Translations under genes and position numbers: made by a program
The notes under the pieces: model-generated
The model's input: the letters and a program-made list of their open reading frames with translations, nothing else
What the model was told of the DNA's origin: nothing
Databases searched by the model: none
Shown: piece after piece, positions 1 through 11,590 of the stretch
How the letters are laid out: each line of letters opens with the position of its first letter
Numbering within the stretch: the stretch's first letter is position 1
Assembly (NCBI GenBank): GCA_964030785.1
Contig: OZ034967.1
Span: 46,537,533 to 46,601,532, forward strand
Reading direction: 5' to 3'
Length of the DNA: 64,000 nt
Origin: Siderastrea siderea
Lineage: Eukaryota > Cnidaria > Anthozoa > Scleractinia > Rhizangiidae

Positions 1-170
1 TTCCGCGAAAGTAGCCTGAACCCCTCTCCCTTCATACACACAAATACTCTTACTAAAAATCGAAAATCTAAGTTTCGCAGCTACCTATTTCAGCAATAGC
101 TAGCAGAAATCATTTGTAGTAACTGCAAGTCATTTTACGTTCTTATGGAAACCGAGCAGCCCCGACTTAC

Positions 171-3100
171 GAACCTCCATGTCCTTCCGTCGTAATAATT
201 TGGCTTCCTTCACCGATTCCATAAGCTCGTCTGGCAAAGACACTCTTATTTCGAAACTCAAAGTTATTGAGCTTGTTGATCCCAGGAATCTTTCTTTGTT
301 CCGGTGTTTCGCAGATGGCAGCCTCCACTACTGCAACTCTAACGCCTTCGACTCCACCATGAGAAAGGATCGCATCTTTCATCTGTTGCGCGGTCGTTAC
401 GTCGTGTCCCTCGTTAATGTACCTTCTGATGTGATTTTTGCAGGTGGCTGACATACGGTCGGCTGGACCCTTTCCTCCCTGGGGGTCTGAAAAGTCCACT
501 GCAAGGACAGACACTCCAGATGAGGACTGGATGGCAGGTATAGCGAGGATCGTCGTGGCACTGTGGTAGCACCCGGCATTGTCTTGTCGGAAATACGCAT
601 GCTGGATCTCTGGATTTTCAGTCTTCAGACTTCGTAGCACGTGCTCCAGAAGGAGGACGATAGTAGAACTTCCCCGGTTACTCGACTGTAGGATGTGCAC
701 AAAAGTCTGAGTTTGAAGCTGCCCGCTGACTCGTCGTACTACAACACTTATGTGCCACGATATCCCGCGCTTCCCAAACCAGTCGCTCTGGGTCTCCCTG
801 TAGCATTGCGGCGCGGCAAAAATTTCATCGCCCAGTAATTTGTTATGAGACACGTTTGCTCGTCGAGGCGGTCCAGAACGTCTAGTCGAGCCTGGTCATG
901 CCTTACAGTCCGTATTTGATGGCACTTCCAGAGATTTATTGCCTCTCTGACATGATGAAAGAGGTACAGAGCCTCATCTCGATCGTCTGCCGCAGAGAAC
1001 TGAGCCTCCTGAATGGCATGCTGAATAGAGTCCAGGAGCTCCTCCAAAGCTTCGCACTGACCGCAGCGATCGGTATGGGTCACAGTTTTGTTTCATGGAC
1101 TTGTCGCCGGGATCACTCAAGGCGTAAACACTGCAGTGATCGGGGACACACGAGTTGTCGCTGATGTGGACCTTAGTGAACAAGAAGAGAGAAAAGAGCT
1201 TGGTACCGAGCGTCCTGTGTACCTACCTTAACTTAAGGTCAAATGTTTGAGTTGGCAACTGGCTCTTTTGAAATAGTTTTTCTACTATTTGAAAATTCCT
1301 AATTCTAAGGAAATGCAAATTTGATGGTTGAATAGTAAACATCACTGGAAGTAATTTTACTAATTCTTTTCATACTTTATCCATTCAATACATTCTCGTC
1401 TCCAGAGCCCACGATCCTTTTGGTCTGCGCCAGGGATCGAGACCTCTGGCAGGGGCCAGGTAACGCGCAAGTGCAATAGCTGCCCATTTTTGTAACCGAT
1501 GGTAACCGTTATTGTTTCACATTTCTGAGGCTGCGCACAAAAGCCAGAAGTCCGTGCTTCGCGGACTTCCTGCTTCGGTCCCTGCCAGGGGTCTCGATCC
1601 GTGGCGCTGAACACAAGGATCGCGGCCTCTGGGGACGAGAATGCATCCAATATTAAAAACATTTGTTTGCGCACGCGCGTAAACGGGCACATAGCATACA
1701 AACATAATAAGAAAAACTTGCGGAAGTACACCACGTATACACATGCAATAAGCTGCACAAAGTAATTGAGAGAGATGAATTACCTTGTAGTCCCCCTTTA
1801 GGTACATCTTTCCTGCCTTTAAAGACTCTTGAATGCTCTTCTCCCACTCTTGCCCAGGCCCCAAAGCAGAAACACTTTTTGCCATTTGAGTGAGGTCTTC
1901 AAATGCTTTAGAACCATCTGAAGCGAAATAATCCAGGCCTTGTAGGGACGTTCGAACGGAAGCCGTACAAGCAGACAGAATTCGTAGCATCGTTCTCTCG
2001 CTAAATGGTTTGAAATTAGTTTCCTGGCAGAACATCGTGTACTGTTGTGCAATTCGTTGTGGGATCATTGTCCTTATCACGTTTGGTACTGTGACGGTAT
2101 CACCCGTGGACAAGACAAGGGTCCTCTCTCCAAAGGGCAGGTCTTGAACCAGATGGGGACTGGTTATAAAACCCAGGAAATGATCTAGTTGGTCTCTTTC
2201 GATGCGGAGGCGGGTACCGTGCTCTACCGGGACAGGAGCTCCACAGCCGGACTGAAGGCGGTGAAGATTGGCAACAGTGTACCGATAAATTCGCAGGCAG
2301 CTTTGTAACTTGCAACCCCTGCAATTATGGATAAAATCTGTCGTCGTGTGTCCCAACTGATAGCGATTTTGTACGACTCTGCAAGCGCCTCGAGGTATGC
2401 TCTCTCTGATGGCAGAGAACGTGAATCGATGTTGAGCTTTTCGTTTACCACTTTTGATGTTTGCAGAGCCTTCCAAAGATGGCTAGCGTTCACACCCGAG
2501 AGGACTTTTAGTAGAGCTGCAACGGCATCACCTGCATAGTCGAGGTAACGTCTTTGTGTGGATTCGCTGGCACTTGACCATTGTAACCAACTTTTGGTTC
2601 CCAGTGGCTTTAGTTTACAGGACACCAGAAATTCGTTTAATTTTGATATCTGATCGTCAGTCTCGTCCGTTCTCCCGACTGAAGAGGCTGTGCTGGCTGT
2701 TTCTGAACTAGGCAGATAGCTCGTATCATGACTAGCTAAGGTCAGGTCCTGAAGCATTTCAGCGATGTCATCTGAGATGCTTCCATTGCTGTCGCTTTCC
2801 TGGTAAAAGAGAAACAAACAAACAGAGGACATGTTAGAACTGACAGCGCACCGCCCGTTAAAATTATCACGGAAATTTAAGCCCCGTAGGAAGATACTCC
2901 CTTAAATGTTTGTACAGGAACGTGCCGCTGGACAGGGTACGGTTTTTGGCCTCTTTGTCCTAAACAGGGTATAACTTTATGTGTGTGTCTTAAACAGGGT
3001 GTGTATTTTGTCATTTGTCCTAAACAGGGTTAGGGATTCAGATCCTTAGCAGCCGCCCTATACCCAAACATAGGTCAAGTTTCTCCCTCTGGAATTAAAG

Positions 3101-4347
3101 AAATTTTTTTGTAAAAAATGTTTTAATTGTATTGATGTAAATTTCGAGGGAACTCAACCAAATAGGGATACGCAAGAATAACTTTCGTACAAGGGAGTTC
3201 ACGCCAAGATTATTCAAGTCACTCAGGGGTGCTAAGAAATAAAAAAATTCAAACCTTTCCCAAAGTTCCGATCTGTTTGACTTCACTTTGGTCTGGTCCG
3301 GCCGGTTCAAGCATGGTGGTGGAGGAAAAACTTGGGCTTCCCTCGGGTTGGTCAACTGATTGGCTCTCTCCACCGGAAGCGCACGTCAGCTGCTTTTCCA
3401 TTTCCATCGTATTCCAGAGTTGTGAAACATACTGCCTACATTGTCTGCAAACAGCTACAAAAGTAGAAAGGAAAGTTAGACTCCTGTGTACGGACGTTTC
3501 TATCTAATTCCGCCCGAAAACTTCTTAATCCGAAATTGCAGGGGGAACCAGAAACTTACTGCGAGCGCGTAGCCTGAGCGAGGGTCGCGGCGCGCGAGTC
3601 GTGGGAGGGAGGGGAAGAAAAAAGTATCCCGTTGAGAGCATTGTAGCCTGCGAACGCAGACGTATTTCCGGCTGTCCTTTCTCTCCGGCGGAGAGAAACA
3701 GCGTCAAATACGTCTTCGTGCTTTCTCCATGCCCTAAGAGATGCGTGCTTGCGAAGGTTACGCAGTATACACAGGTAAGCTGGCTAGAGACAGTTATGTA
3801 CTTACGACTTCTAATGGGGACGAGGGTGCGGGAACAATGAAATATTATTGCTGACTGAGCAAAGTCTATTCCCCGGTCGCCTTTTGTTGTCTTTAACTTG
3901 TGGGCGGCCATTTCATCTGGAACAGCGCAGATTCTTTTATTGCAACGCCAGCGAAGGCCATAAGCTTCCCGGTGCCGCGGACAGATCGTCAACTGTTTGT
4001 GAGAATCATCCTCTTGGAATAATCCTACAATAAAAGTTTTAAAATTGTTACTTATCAGTGTGAGATTATCTACCCATGGTGTGTTCAATCACTATTACAA
4101 TAGAAGTGGCTTAAAATAGCAATAAGTTTAAATATCGATAACTTCACTAACCTGCGCGAGCGAGGATTAACTTCATCTCACTGTCAGTTCTTTCGTCCGC
4201 AAACACTTTCATCGTCCTAAGGTGTTGCGAAACGTCTTTTTGGCATTCGGTCAGAGAAACGCAAGTTACCGCCGTGGAAGGAGAGTCGGAACTCTGACCG
4301 CAACTGGAGGTGTCGTCTATCAAGGACGAAAATGAGCACGATGCCAT
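171..4347 (-). pseudogene. Five-exon transposase-like gene, frameshifted, continuing past the left edge
   Basis: Five exons read on the minus strand: 4347-4152, 4024-3806, 3454-3255, 2799-1784 and 1171-171. All have GT/AG borders and phases that join correctly, and a GTAAGT donor at 170 shows the gene continues beyond the window. Exon 1 starts MASCSFSS. Exon 2 has a Cys/His cluster (ICPRHR...RWRCNKRIC). Exon 3 opens with VCRQCRQ. Exon 4 is a helical region. Exon 5 contains SDWFGKRGISWH, RQDNAGCYHSA and DPQGGKGPADRM, which resemble an RNase H/DDE transposase core. The frame breaks three times: in exon 4 near 2290, and in exon 5 near 1080 and near 815. As judged from remembered family patterns, at least two breaks look like small deletions, so I call it a decayed copy. 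The family is uncharacterised and the transposase role is inferred. Confidence 0.6.
1382..1653. mobile_element. MITE with ~70-bp terminal inverted repeats
   Basis: Bases 1382-1459 are closely matched by the reverse complement of 1582-1653, both sharing CATTCTCGTCYCCAGAG. The insert is about 270 bp and lies in the intron between exons 5 and 4 of the surrounding transposase-like gene. It has no coding capacity of its own. Target-site duplication is unclear. Confidence 0.65.
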
Positions 4348-5124
4348 CGTTGCAGGTAAAAACAAATACCGACAAAAACGATGGAACACCAGTACTTTCG
4401 ATATTCTGAAGTAAACTACTTCAAAATTAGAACTACCTTGTTTATTTTTCGACCTCCGCAAATGAAAGGCATGTTACGTCATTGGTCATAAATAGTAGCA
4501 CATCCAATTACTCGTTCTGTACTATATAAACAAAATTATCGCCTGGCAAAATAGTGTGGATTATTTTCGAAAGCGCTTATCCGAACTTTGGATAAACAGT
4601 AAAGGAAATGGTTTATGAGGTGGTAGTAGGGCCAAATCATCGATGCGTGTTCATATCATCACGTGAAGAGAATCCGAACTGCTGAAACTGGTCAAAGACC
4701 CTAACAGAACCAAACGTGATATTCACGATAAACGGTAAGTAATTTATTGAAACTACAAGAAGCACGGGGCCAAAAAATGAGAACCTTCGAGGTGTACTCA
4801 GTTGGGATCAATGTTATTTGAATTTCTTTTATGTTATCGACGTAATCGTAAGTGGAAAACGTGACAAGACACTTGACCTTTAAATTCCTGCGGTTCCGCC
4901 AATTATCACCAATTCTACAACTCATTTCAAGGAATATAGAGCAAAACAAAAACTCATTATAACACCCTTAGTACACCAGAGCTTGTGTTCGAACCAAAAC
5001 TCTAGTAGCACTTGGTTAAAAACTATAGGCCTCGAGAAATACTCGGTTGGGATGGCTGAATTTCTTTTTTAGTCATGTTGTTGACATTAGCGCGAGTGAA
5101 AATCATGACACGACACATGACCTT
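4348..5124. other. Intergenic stretch with two imperfect direct repeats
   Basis: No gene seen. Bases about 4768-4880 and 5026-5135 are diverged copies of one unit (shared CTCRGTTGGGAT, then a GAATTTCTTTT run, then a GTGAAAA/TGACAAGACAC-like block). Bases 4914-5010 also match 9897-9990 around GAGCTTGTGTTCGAA. The stretch is the upstream region of the gene starting at 5246 and could hold its promoter or part of a transposon end. Confidence 0.4.
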
Positions 5125-5245
5125 TTAAAGACCCTTTCTCACTTACCGTGATGCTTTGCGCATTGTTTGTTGTGAAACGTGGTCACTTACCGGAACGGCC
5201 ATTGTTAGATCAGTTTCGAAACACGCGGGCAATTTGTATTTAGAC

Positions 5246-6356
5246 ATGGCTTCTGACCTCGGTGAAGAAATGGACACAGAGATTGAAATTTCTGGAGATA
5301 TTCGCGATTTGCTGCCAAGAGATGGTTCTGTAAACGCGTATGGTTCCCATTTGGCAGAAAATGAAGGCGAACAGAACGAAGATGATGGCGCGAGACGTAG
5401 TGAAAGTCGTGAAACTGAAGTGGTGTGTTTTGCGTATATTTTTCAAACTATATTTGAATTTTTTTTCTGTACTTTATAATTTGAACACAGGCCACTGACC
5501 GATTGTCTTTATTTGCATGCAGTCCTGTTCATGCAAGACTACCTGCAGTCGGAAGAAAACGGCACGAAGCGAAGGTTGCCCGTGCAGGAATGCTGACAGT
5601 AAATGCTCGTCACGTTGTGGTTGTGGTAAAGGGAAAAAGCAATGTAAAAATGGAAAGATGGAGGCAATAGAGCGAGAAAACGCTCAGAATTTGCCTGGAA
5701 GTGCATTTCAGCGCCATAACGTCGACATTCAGCAGTCGGTCGAGGAAATAAAGGTAGGACATGAGGGTTTCTATATTATGGTTTTGAAGTTTGACAAATC
5801 CTGATCAACCACACGAGGTGTCAAAAAAGATGTGCGACAATTTTTTTGTTTTCCTTTTTAGAAATTTATTACCGGTCTCTCAGTAGAACAGAAGGACAAA
5901 CTCCTCATCGACTTACTCTCAAAGGGGAAGGGCAGTTTGGACTACGCCAAGAATTCTACGGAGGAAGACGGAGACCCTGGCGAGCCATCACACGGGGAGC
6001 CTGATTTGCGACCTGACTGGTGTGTTTGCAGCCACTGCATTCAAATGGACAATCCGCAAGAACAAAAATGTTGTGGACTTGGAAACTGTATCACTTCGTA
6101 TGAACTGTTTCAAAATTTATGTCTCGATGGAAATGTGCTCGAAGTAGCTATCAAAGCTAGATGCGACATGCGTGCGGATGACATCGATTTCAGCAGTAAC
6201 AGTTTTAGAAAGGCAGCATATCGTCAGTACATTTTATGGCGATACGGCAGGCTGGGAAAGGGGAATAGACGAGTTTGTCCTTCATGTTGTGTGCGCATGA
6301 TAAGATCTGTTTATCCATCTGCTGATGGCAATTACATGGGGTTCAGGGCTTTGTAG
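5246..6356 (+). CDS. P2X7 intracellular (ballast)-domain-like protein with CXC zinc-binding region
   Basis: Three exons, 5246-5422, 5523-5753 and 5862-6356, all phase 0 with GT/AG borders, give a 300-residue protein. The start ATG opens MASDLGEEMDTEIE. Residues ~1-59 are acidic. Exon 2 (~60-136) is a tesmin/CXC-like cysteine cluster (SCSCKTTC, EGCPCR, KCSSRCGCGKGKKQC). Exon 3 (~137-300) matches the zinc-binding C-terminal ballast region of P2X7 receptors: DWCVCSHC, KCCG, NCIT, LCLDGNVLEVA, RADDIDFSSNSFRKAAYRQY, and a final RVCPSCCVRMIR. There is no P2X channel part and no membrane segment, so it is not a receptor; a nuclear or cytosolic zinc protein is more likely. It converges on a transposase-like gene, and a transposon cargo role is possible but inferred. 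Confidence 0.8.
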
Positions 6357-7412
6357 ATGTATTGCAACTTATGGGGCTGGGCAGCACCCTTATACCCCTA
6401 CCCTATTTTTTCTAAATTCTCTACAAATTGCTAAATGTGATTTTGAAAACCTGTACAAGTTGAGTTGAAGTATCTGATCAAGTGTGATTTCTGTTCTCTC
6501 AGTCTCATCCACCCATATCATACCCCCATGGAATAGTTGAATACACAGTGTACCTCCCTCCAGCCTCCCCACCCCCTGATGGGATTTATTTTTCTCTCAT
6601 CCCCTTCCATTTCAGTTGAATCTTCTTTTGGCAAGTGGTCTGTAGGCTAATAATGAAATTTGAAAATATGATATTAGAGTATGGTGACTTTTGTTTACTG
6701 TGTAAGCAGCCCTTGCTTGTGGCTCTACAGTAAAAAAAATGATGAAGCTCAAAGGGGCTTTCTGTTTTGAAGACTTGTAACCAGGTTGTTCCATAATATA
6801 CTTCTTATCATCAAGGCTGTGCTCTTAGGAAAATTATAAGGAGCCCAACTGTTTCGAGCTATGAGATCCAGAGTGCCCAGCATAAAGCTTATATGTAAAC
6901 AGTAAGTTTATCTGGTTGCTTAAAGGCAAAAAGTTAGTGGCCAGAGGCACCCAGGCACCCTTAAAGCACAGCCCTGATCATGATTTCTGTGGTTCTCCCC
7001 CTCATACCTTGTAAACTTGTATTGTTATTGTTGAAAGGAAATAATATATATTTGAGGGACCATAAGTTTTTTCGGTTATAGTTCTGAGATTAGATTTCAG
7101 AATCACTGTATGGTGGGGAGGGGTGATTTGTAAAGAAGCAATATGCTGCACAGTGAAAGCTAAAAAAATTCAAATTATTATTGATTATTAGTAATTACTC
7201 AGAAAGAAAAAAATATAAGTTCTTTGTTTGTTATCAGTTTAATATGACTATTTTTCTAATTCATGGTCATGCGATACAAGAGTCTTTCCATAACTTTTTT
7301 ATCATGGATGTAGCCAAAAGTAATTTGTTGTAACAAAAATAAAATTCAGTGTATCTACATTGTTGACAATATATTCTCACATAATTAACATCCCTGGGCA
7401 TATTCATTTTGC
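6357..7412. other. Intergenic, nothing recognised
   Basis: AT-rich sequence between two convergent genes, presumably their 3' untranslated regions. No coding signal, inverted repeat or RNA gene was seen. Confidence 0.5.
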
Positions 7413-9624
7413 TCAGTCCAGTTCATTTAGACATCTGGGGACTTTTTTTTCCTTTAGTCCATATCTGGCCAGCCGAAACTTCACAAGTTCAGCGGTCTCA
7501 GTAGGTTGCTTCATGGCAATGGTCGGTGCCAAATTCTTTGGGTGAAAGCTTGGACGTTGTACAACCCGCTGTACTGATTTATTGTCACCATGTCTGCGAC
7601 GTAGGATTTGTGCCAGAAGAAATGGCCAATACTTGTACTCTTTGGGAACTTTGACAGGTTCTGCATGCCATTTTTTGGTGCGCTTGCTGTATTTGCGTGC
7701 ATACTTGAAGCTCCCATCCCTTGTTGTGGCATGAGGTCTGAACACATGCATATTGTGGTCAATAGCAGCCAAAGTTACCCTTGCCACAAAAACCAGGTAC
7801 CTAGCCAATTGAAATAAACCGGGAAAATAAATGAAACGAGAATTATTTGACAAGTTTCACAGAAATCATTTAGAACTGTGCAAGAAAAGCCATCCACTTG
7901 GGGGTATATTTATACACTAGTTTTCTGTTTTATAAACCTTTGAAAATGATAAGCCACTGGTCCATGAAAACCTTCCCATACACATCAACGAGAAATTTGT
8001 CACTGGAGTATAACTTAGTCAAATTGCTTGCACTGATTTAGGAAAATTTCTTCATGGAATAGCACCTGAATGCCAGTTCAGATTGGGACAAATCTTAAGA
8101 CTGACTTGTCTTACTCATGGCTGAATGTAGGAGTTTTGTAACCACTGAAAGAGTTCACTCCACTTTATTGGTCAAATAGAAATTGTCAAGTGCAACAAAC
8201 TGCAATAATAAGTTCGCAACACTTTGGTATGTTTTAGATGATTTCACAAGTTCAATAGACCTTTCCAGCATTCGCTCCAGTGACTACAAACAATGGTTTC
8301 TAGTCGAGGCTGGGATGGACTAAAATACAGCAAAGGTATGAAGCTTGATGCAAATTGTCCACCCCAGCTGCAACGTAAAACCATTGTTTGCGGGCATGGA
8401 AGCGTAATGCGGGAAAGGTCTATTGATCACTATACAAATTGAACATTTCTTTTGGTCTCCTTAGTGAGCAAATTAGTGAGAAGAGCATGGAGTGACTAGT
8501 CCTAGGAAACCATACAATGGCCACAATCTATGTTTATGAAATCACATTACATGACATTACATTACTTACTCAAATGCATTCCTCTTGGGTGCATACTTTG
8601 TCATCATCGAGTTAAAATTTTCCAAGTCACTGGTGTGTCTACACAAAATAAGTAATAAGTTGTGAGGATTAGCTGTTTATTTCTTAAAAATAATTTGAAA
8701 AATATGTACCTAACATAAGAAAAGGATTTGACAGTAATTACTTGCCAGCAGTGGGTCCTTACAGGTTTTGTGCACAAGTGCACTTCTTGGAACATCCACA
8801 AATTTTCTAAGAGTTGGGCATTTAATCGTGAAATCTCCGTCTTGCCAACATGATTGGTATTTGGCCACCCCCCGTCTCCCTCCCCCTCCTACAGCTCAAC
8901 ATTCACAGGTGCATAAGGGCAAATGGACTATAAACATTACCGGAAGGTGACATAATGAATCAGGGAATTGAGCCATCTGTCATCAAAAACAACTTTTTTA
9001 ACAGCCTCTGCAGACTTGGATCCCTTCGCCAAGTAGGTTTTGCCATCTTCGGAAGCTGTCAGTGGTCCATGTGAACACTGGCCATCTGCGAAAAAGCATA
9101 GTTCATTCAAATAAACTGTACAGAAGACAACTATATATAAACTGTAGACAAAAGAACTAGAGAAAAAAAAAACAAAAACAGGAATATATATACGTGCAAA
9201 TAATATCTTACTTGTCTGATTGACGATCAAGATGGCGAGTCCCTTGCATTGGAGTCGATGCAAACAGAGGCCTTCGACCTGAAAATATAATATAAACTTA
9301 GGGTCACTTCGAGGGTTTGCCACATTAAAATACATTTAATGTAAATAGAAAAGAGATGCAAGCAAAGATGAACTTACTAGCAACTGGTGACTGATGATTT
9401 TGATCGTCGTCCGTGTCAATCCTTCGCCTCTTGTTTGAAGCGGATTGTGGAGGCGAAATTGTAACTCGATGTAGCAGAATCTCAGCAAATTCGCTATGAG
9501 TCCTGCTTCCATATCCCAACTGATTCTTTCTCTCATTCCAGGAATGATAAACTGATTGTCTAACCCATAACTTCACACGGCGTTCATTTCGAGACGGCCG
9601 TCCCATCTTTCGTTTGGGTGGCAT
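7413..9624 (-). pseudogene. Internally deleted transposase-like gene
   Basis: The first exon, 9624-9378, starts MPPKRKMGRPSRNERR with a basic, helical N-terminus and ends at a GTAAGT donor. A short piece at 9278-9212 has AG/GTAAGA borders. A later exon, 9085-8941, reads CSHGPLTASEDGKTYLAKG and ends IHYVTFR. The last, 7800-7413, reads ARVTLAAIDHNMHVFRP, continues with a basic stretch (RKYSKRTKKWHAEPVKVP) and stops at 7413. As I know the family, the C-terminal part follows several hundred residues of catalytic core, which are absent here, and the phase between the second and third pieces does not fit. I infer loss of internal exons. Something may exist near 8604-8801 but it is not convincing. 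Confidence 0.5.
8253..8425. mobile_element. Short foldback/MITE
   Basis: CAATAGACCTTTCC at 8253 and GGAAAGGTCTATTG ending at 8425 are inverted, and similarity continues inward (GCATTCGCT versus AGCGTAATGC). The size of about 170 bp and lack of coding sequence suit a MITE inside an intron of the surrounding gene. Confidence 0.55.
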
Positions 9625-9863
9625 GATTCGAATGACAAACCAGACTACCACAGATTGGGGTATCCGAGAAAAATCCACAAAACAGACTTCACGATACCTT
9701 ATCTACCTAGCGAACCTATTTTTAAATCAAAACATGCAAAGACTGTTCAGATGGAAACGGATTTGTCCCCCACTAAAACTAGAAACTCTAATGGCGACTT
9801 TCTGGGTCCCAGAAACTACAAAACGACCGCGATGCATCATGGTAAGTGACAAAGGGTCTTTAA

Positions 9864-11590
9864 TTTCTTTCGTTGCGATTTAATTTATATTAACTACTCT
9901 AGAATTCATTTCTCGAGAAAAATAGAACAAAACAAACCTCACTGAGAACATTAGAGCTTGTGTTCGAATGAAAACTCTATCCTACTTGACCGAAAATAAA
10001 ACATACTTCTTAAATATATTTGAAATGGGCTTACTTGAGTGACCGTTGCAATTTTTGAAGGAATTACATGAAAAATTCCCTATACGTTTACTACTCTTAA
10101 CGGGTGGCTTTTTAATTACCCAAGCTGGATTTTTCATATGTTACAGAACAATAATAGCACTTTTCGTTAATATAACTTTTATTATAAATTTCGATGTACC
10201 AGGACAAGATTTTTGCCTGCAAAGTTTCCTCATTTTCAAGTGTTTGCCACAGTGCTAAAAATAGGAATCTTTGGGCTCTTAAAACGACATGAAAAAATGC
10301 ATCGTCTCACAATGTTTTTAGATTTCCATGTTGTAATTTGGTTACCCTTCTTAAATGGGAAAGGTAGTTTTGATTCGTCCAGCCGTCTTTCTTCACGAGC
10401 GATTTGAAAGTACGCCAATTCTCGGCAAAATTAAATGGCGACTTTTACGCGAACACGGCATTTCACGTTTTGCCGGATTTCTTGAAAACAAAATTTTTTT
10501 GGAAACTTTGATTGTAATTTTCGTAAACAGTTCACCAAAGGGTTTGACCTGGCCAAATATGAAGAAATTCGATTTTTCAGTTTTGACGCTGAATTCTCGA
10601 TATTTACAGTCAGTCGCTCTTAAGGCCCGAAACTTATGTCCCCTGTTTTAGTTGCTGACGCTCGGATAAGCCCTCTCTTTGAGGAAAATGCTATATTCTC
10701 ATCTGAAAGAATGTTTTCTTGCTTTGAGCCCTCCAATTTCCAGTTGAGTCTAGTAGAGAATTCCCATTTGTTTTCAGTTTTTAAGTGGCGTATTTTGATC
10801 CGTATAATCCAAAAGCCTCTTGAAAACTGTCGGTACAACAATCGGTTCGGTGACCATTTTTCAAAGCGTGTAATTGATTGACTATAAACAAACACTTTCT
10901 AGGGTCCTGCAATAACCTAGCCATGTCCCAAAGAATACAAGCATCAAAGCATAAGCCCTCTTTCGTCCCCACCCCCTCAGGATATCAAGCAATCGATCAA
11001 TCATCGTGAACTTGAACAACCTTATAACTAAAATCTCTTGAGACGGCGCCCTACAGGCCCGTCTGATAAAAGACGTTGGTTTTTGTGAAGAATTTCATAA
11101 CCGTAGAACCACGACGAGAAAAAGGACGGGAACCAGCTGCAAACTCAATCCGCATTCATGGCGTCCACTCCGGAATTTGAACCGCCGCCACGACACATTA
11201 GGGAGAGGCGAGTACCATGACCACTTTCCTATCCCTGCTCACCTCAGAGAAACAAAGAATACTTTTCGGAGAACTTTTAGCAAGGGTAAGGTGTTTAAGG
11301 ACAAACCGTTCGAGCTAAGCTTTTGCAAATGTCATCAAATTGGTAGACCCGCAACAAAACAAAGAAATAAACAAAAAAATCGAATTCTGTTATCACGTGT
11401 TATAATGCTTTTTAGTCATACTCTGCCTGGGGCTGTGTATTCACTTGTTATGTAAGAACCTAGGAAGTTACAGATAGACCAAATGAAGCTCCGATGTTTA
11501 AAGAAATTCCTTTCAATGATTTCTCTGGAACACTTTTAGCCGGTGCTCTTTGTATTTGTTATTTGATTCTCCTTATACTGAGTTCATTAG
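9864..11590. other. Intergenic, no gene identified
   Basis: Bases 9897-9990 repeat 4914-5010. Otherwise nothing is recognised. The first exon expected for the membrane-protein gene starting at 11591 should lie here or further left, but no sequence resembling exon 1 of its paralogue (29918-30105) was found. Confidence 0.4.

Larger units (their letters stand above)
5125..9863. mobile_element. Candidate ~4.7-kb DNA transposon with two convergent genes
   Basis: The 30 bases at 5125-5154 match the reverse complement of 9834-9863 at 28 positions. Between them are an intact P2X7-ballast/CXC gene (plus strand) and a transposase-like remnant (minus strand), converging. Each motif lies 90-210 bp upstream of the nearer gene and in the same orientation relative to it. 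It could be the inner part of longer terminal inverted repeats or a shared promoter/splice element (each copy contains GGTAAGTGA). No target-site duplication was identified, so the element call is tentative. Confidence 0.35.

Noticed and set aside
3525..3800. Long minus-strand reading frame extending exon 2 of the transposase-like gene
   Set aside because: A strong GTAAGT donor at 3805 and correct phase joining to 3454 show that the part below 3806 is intron.
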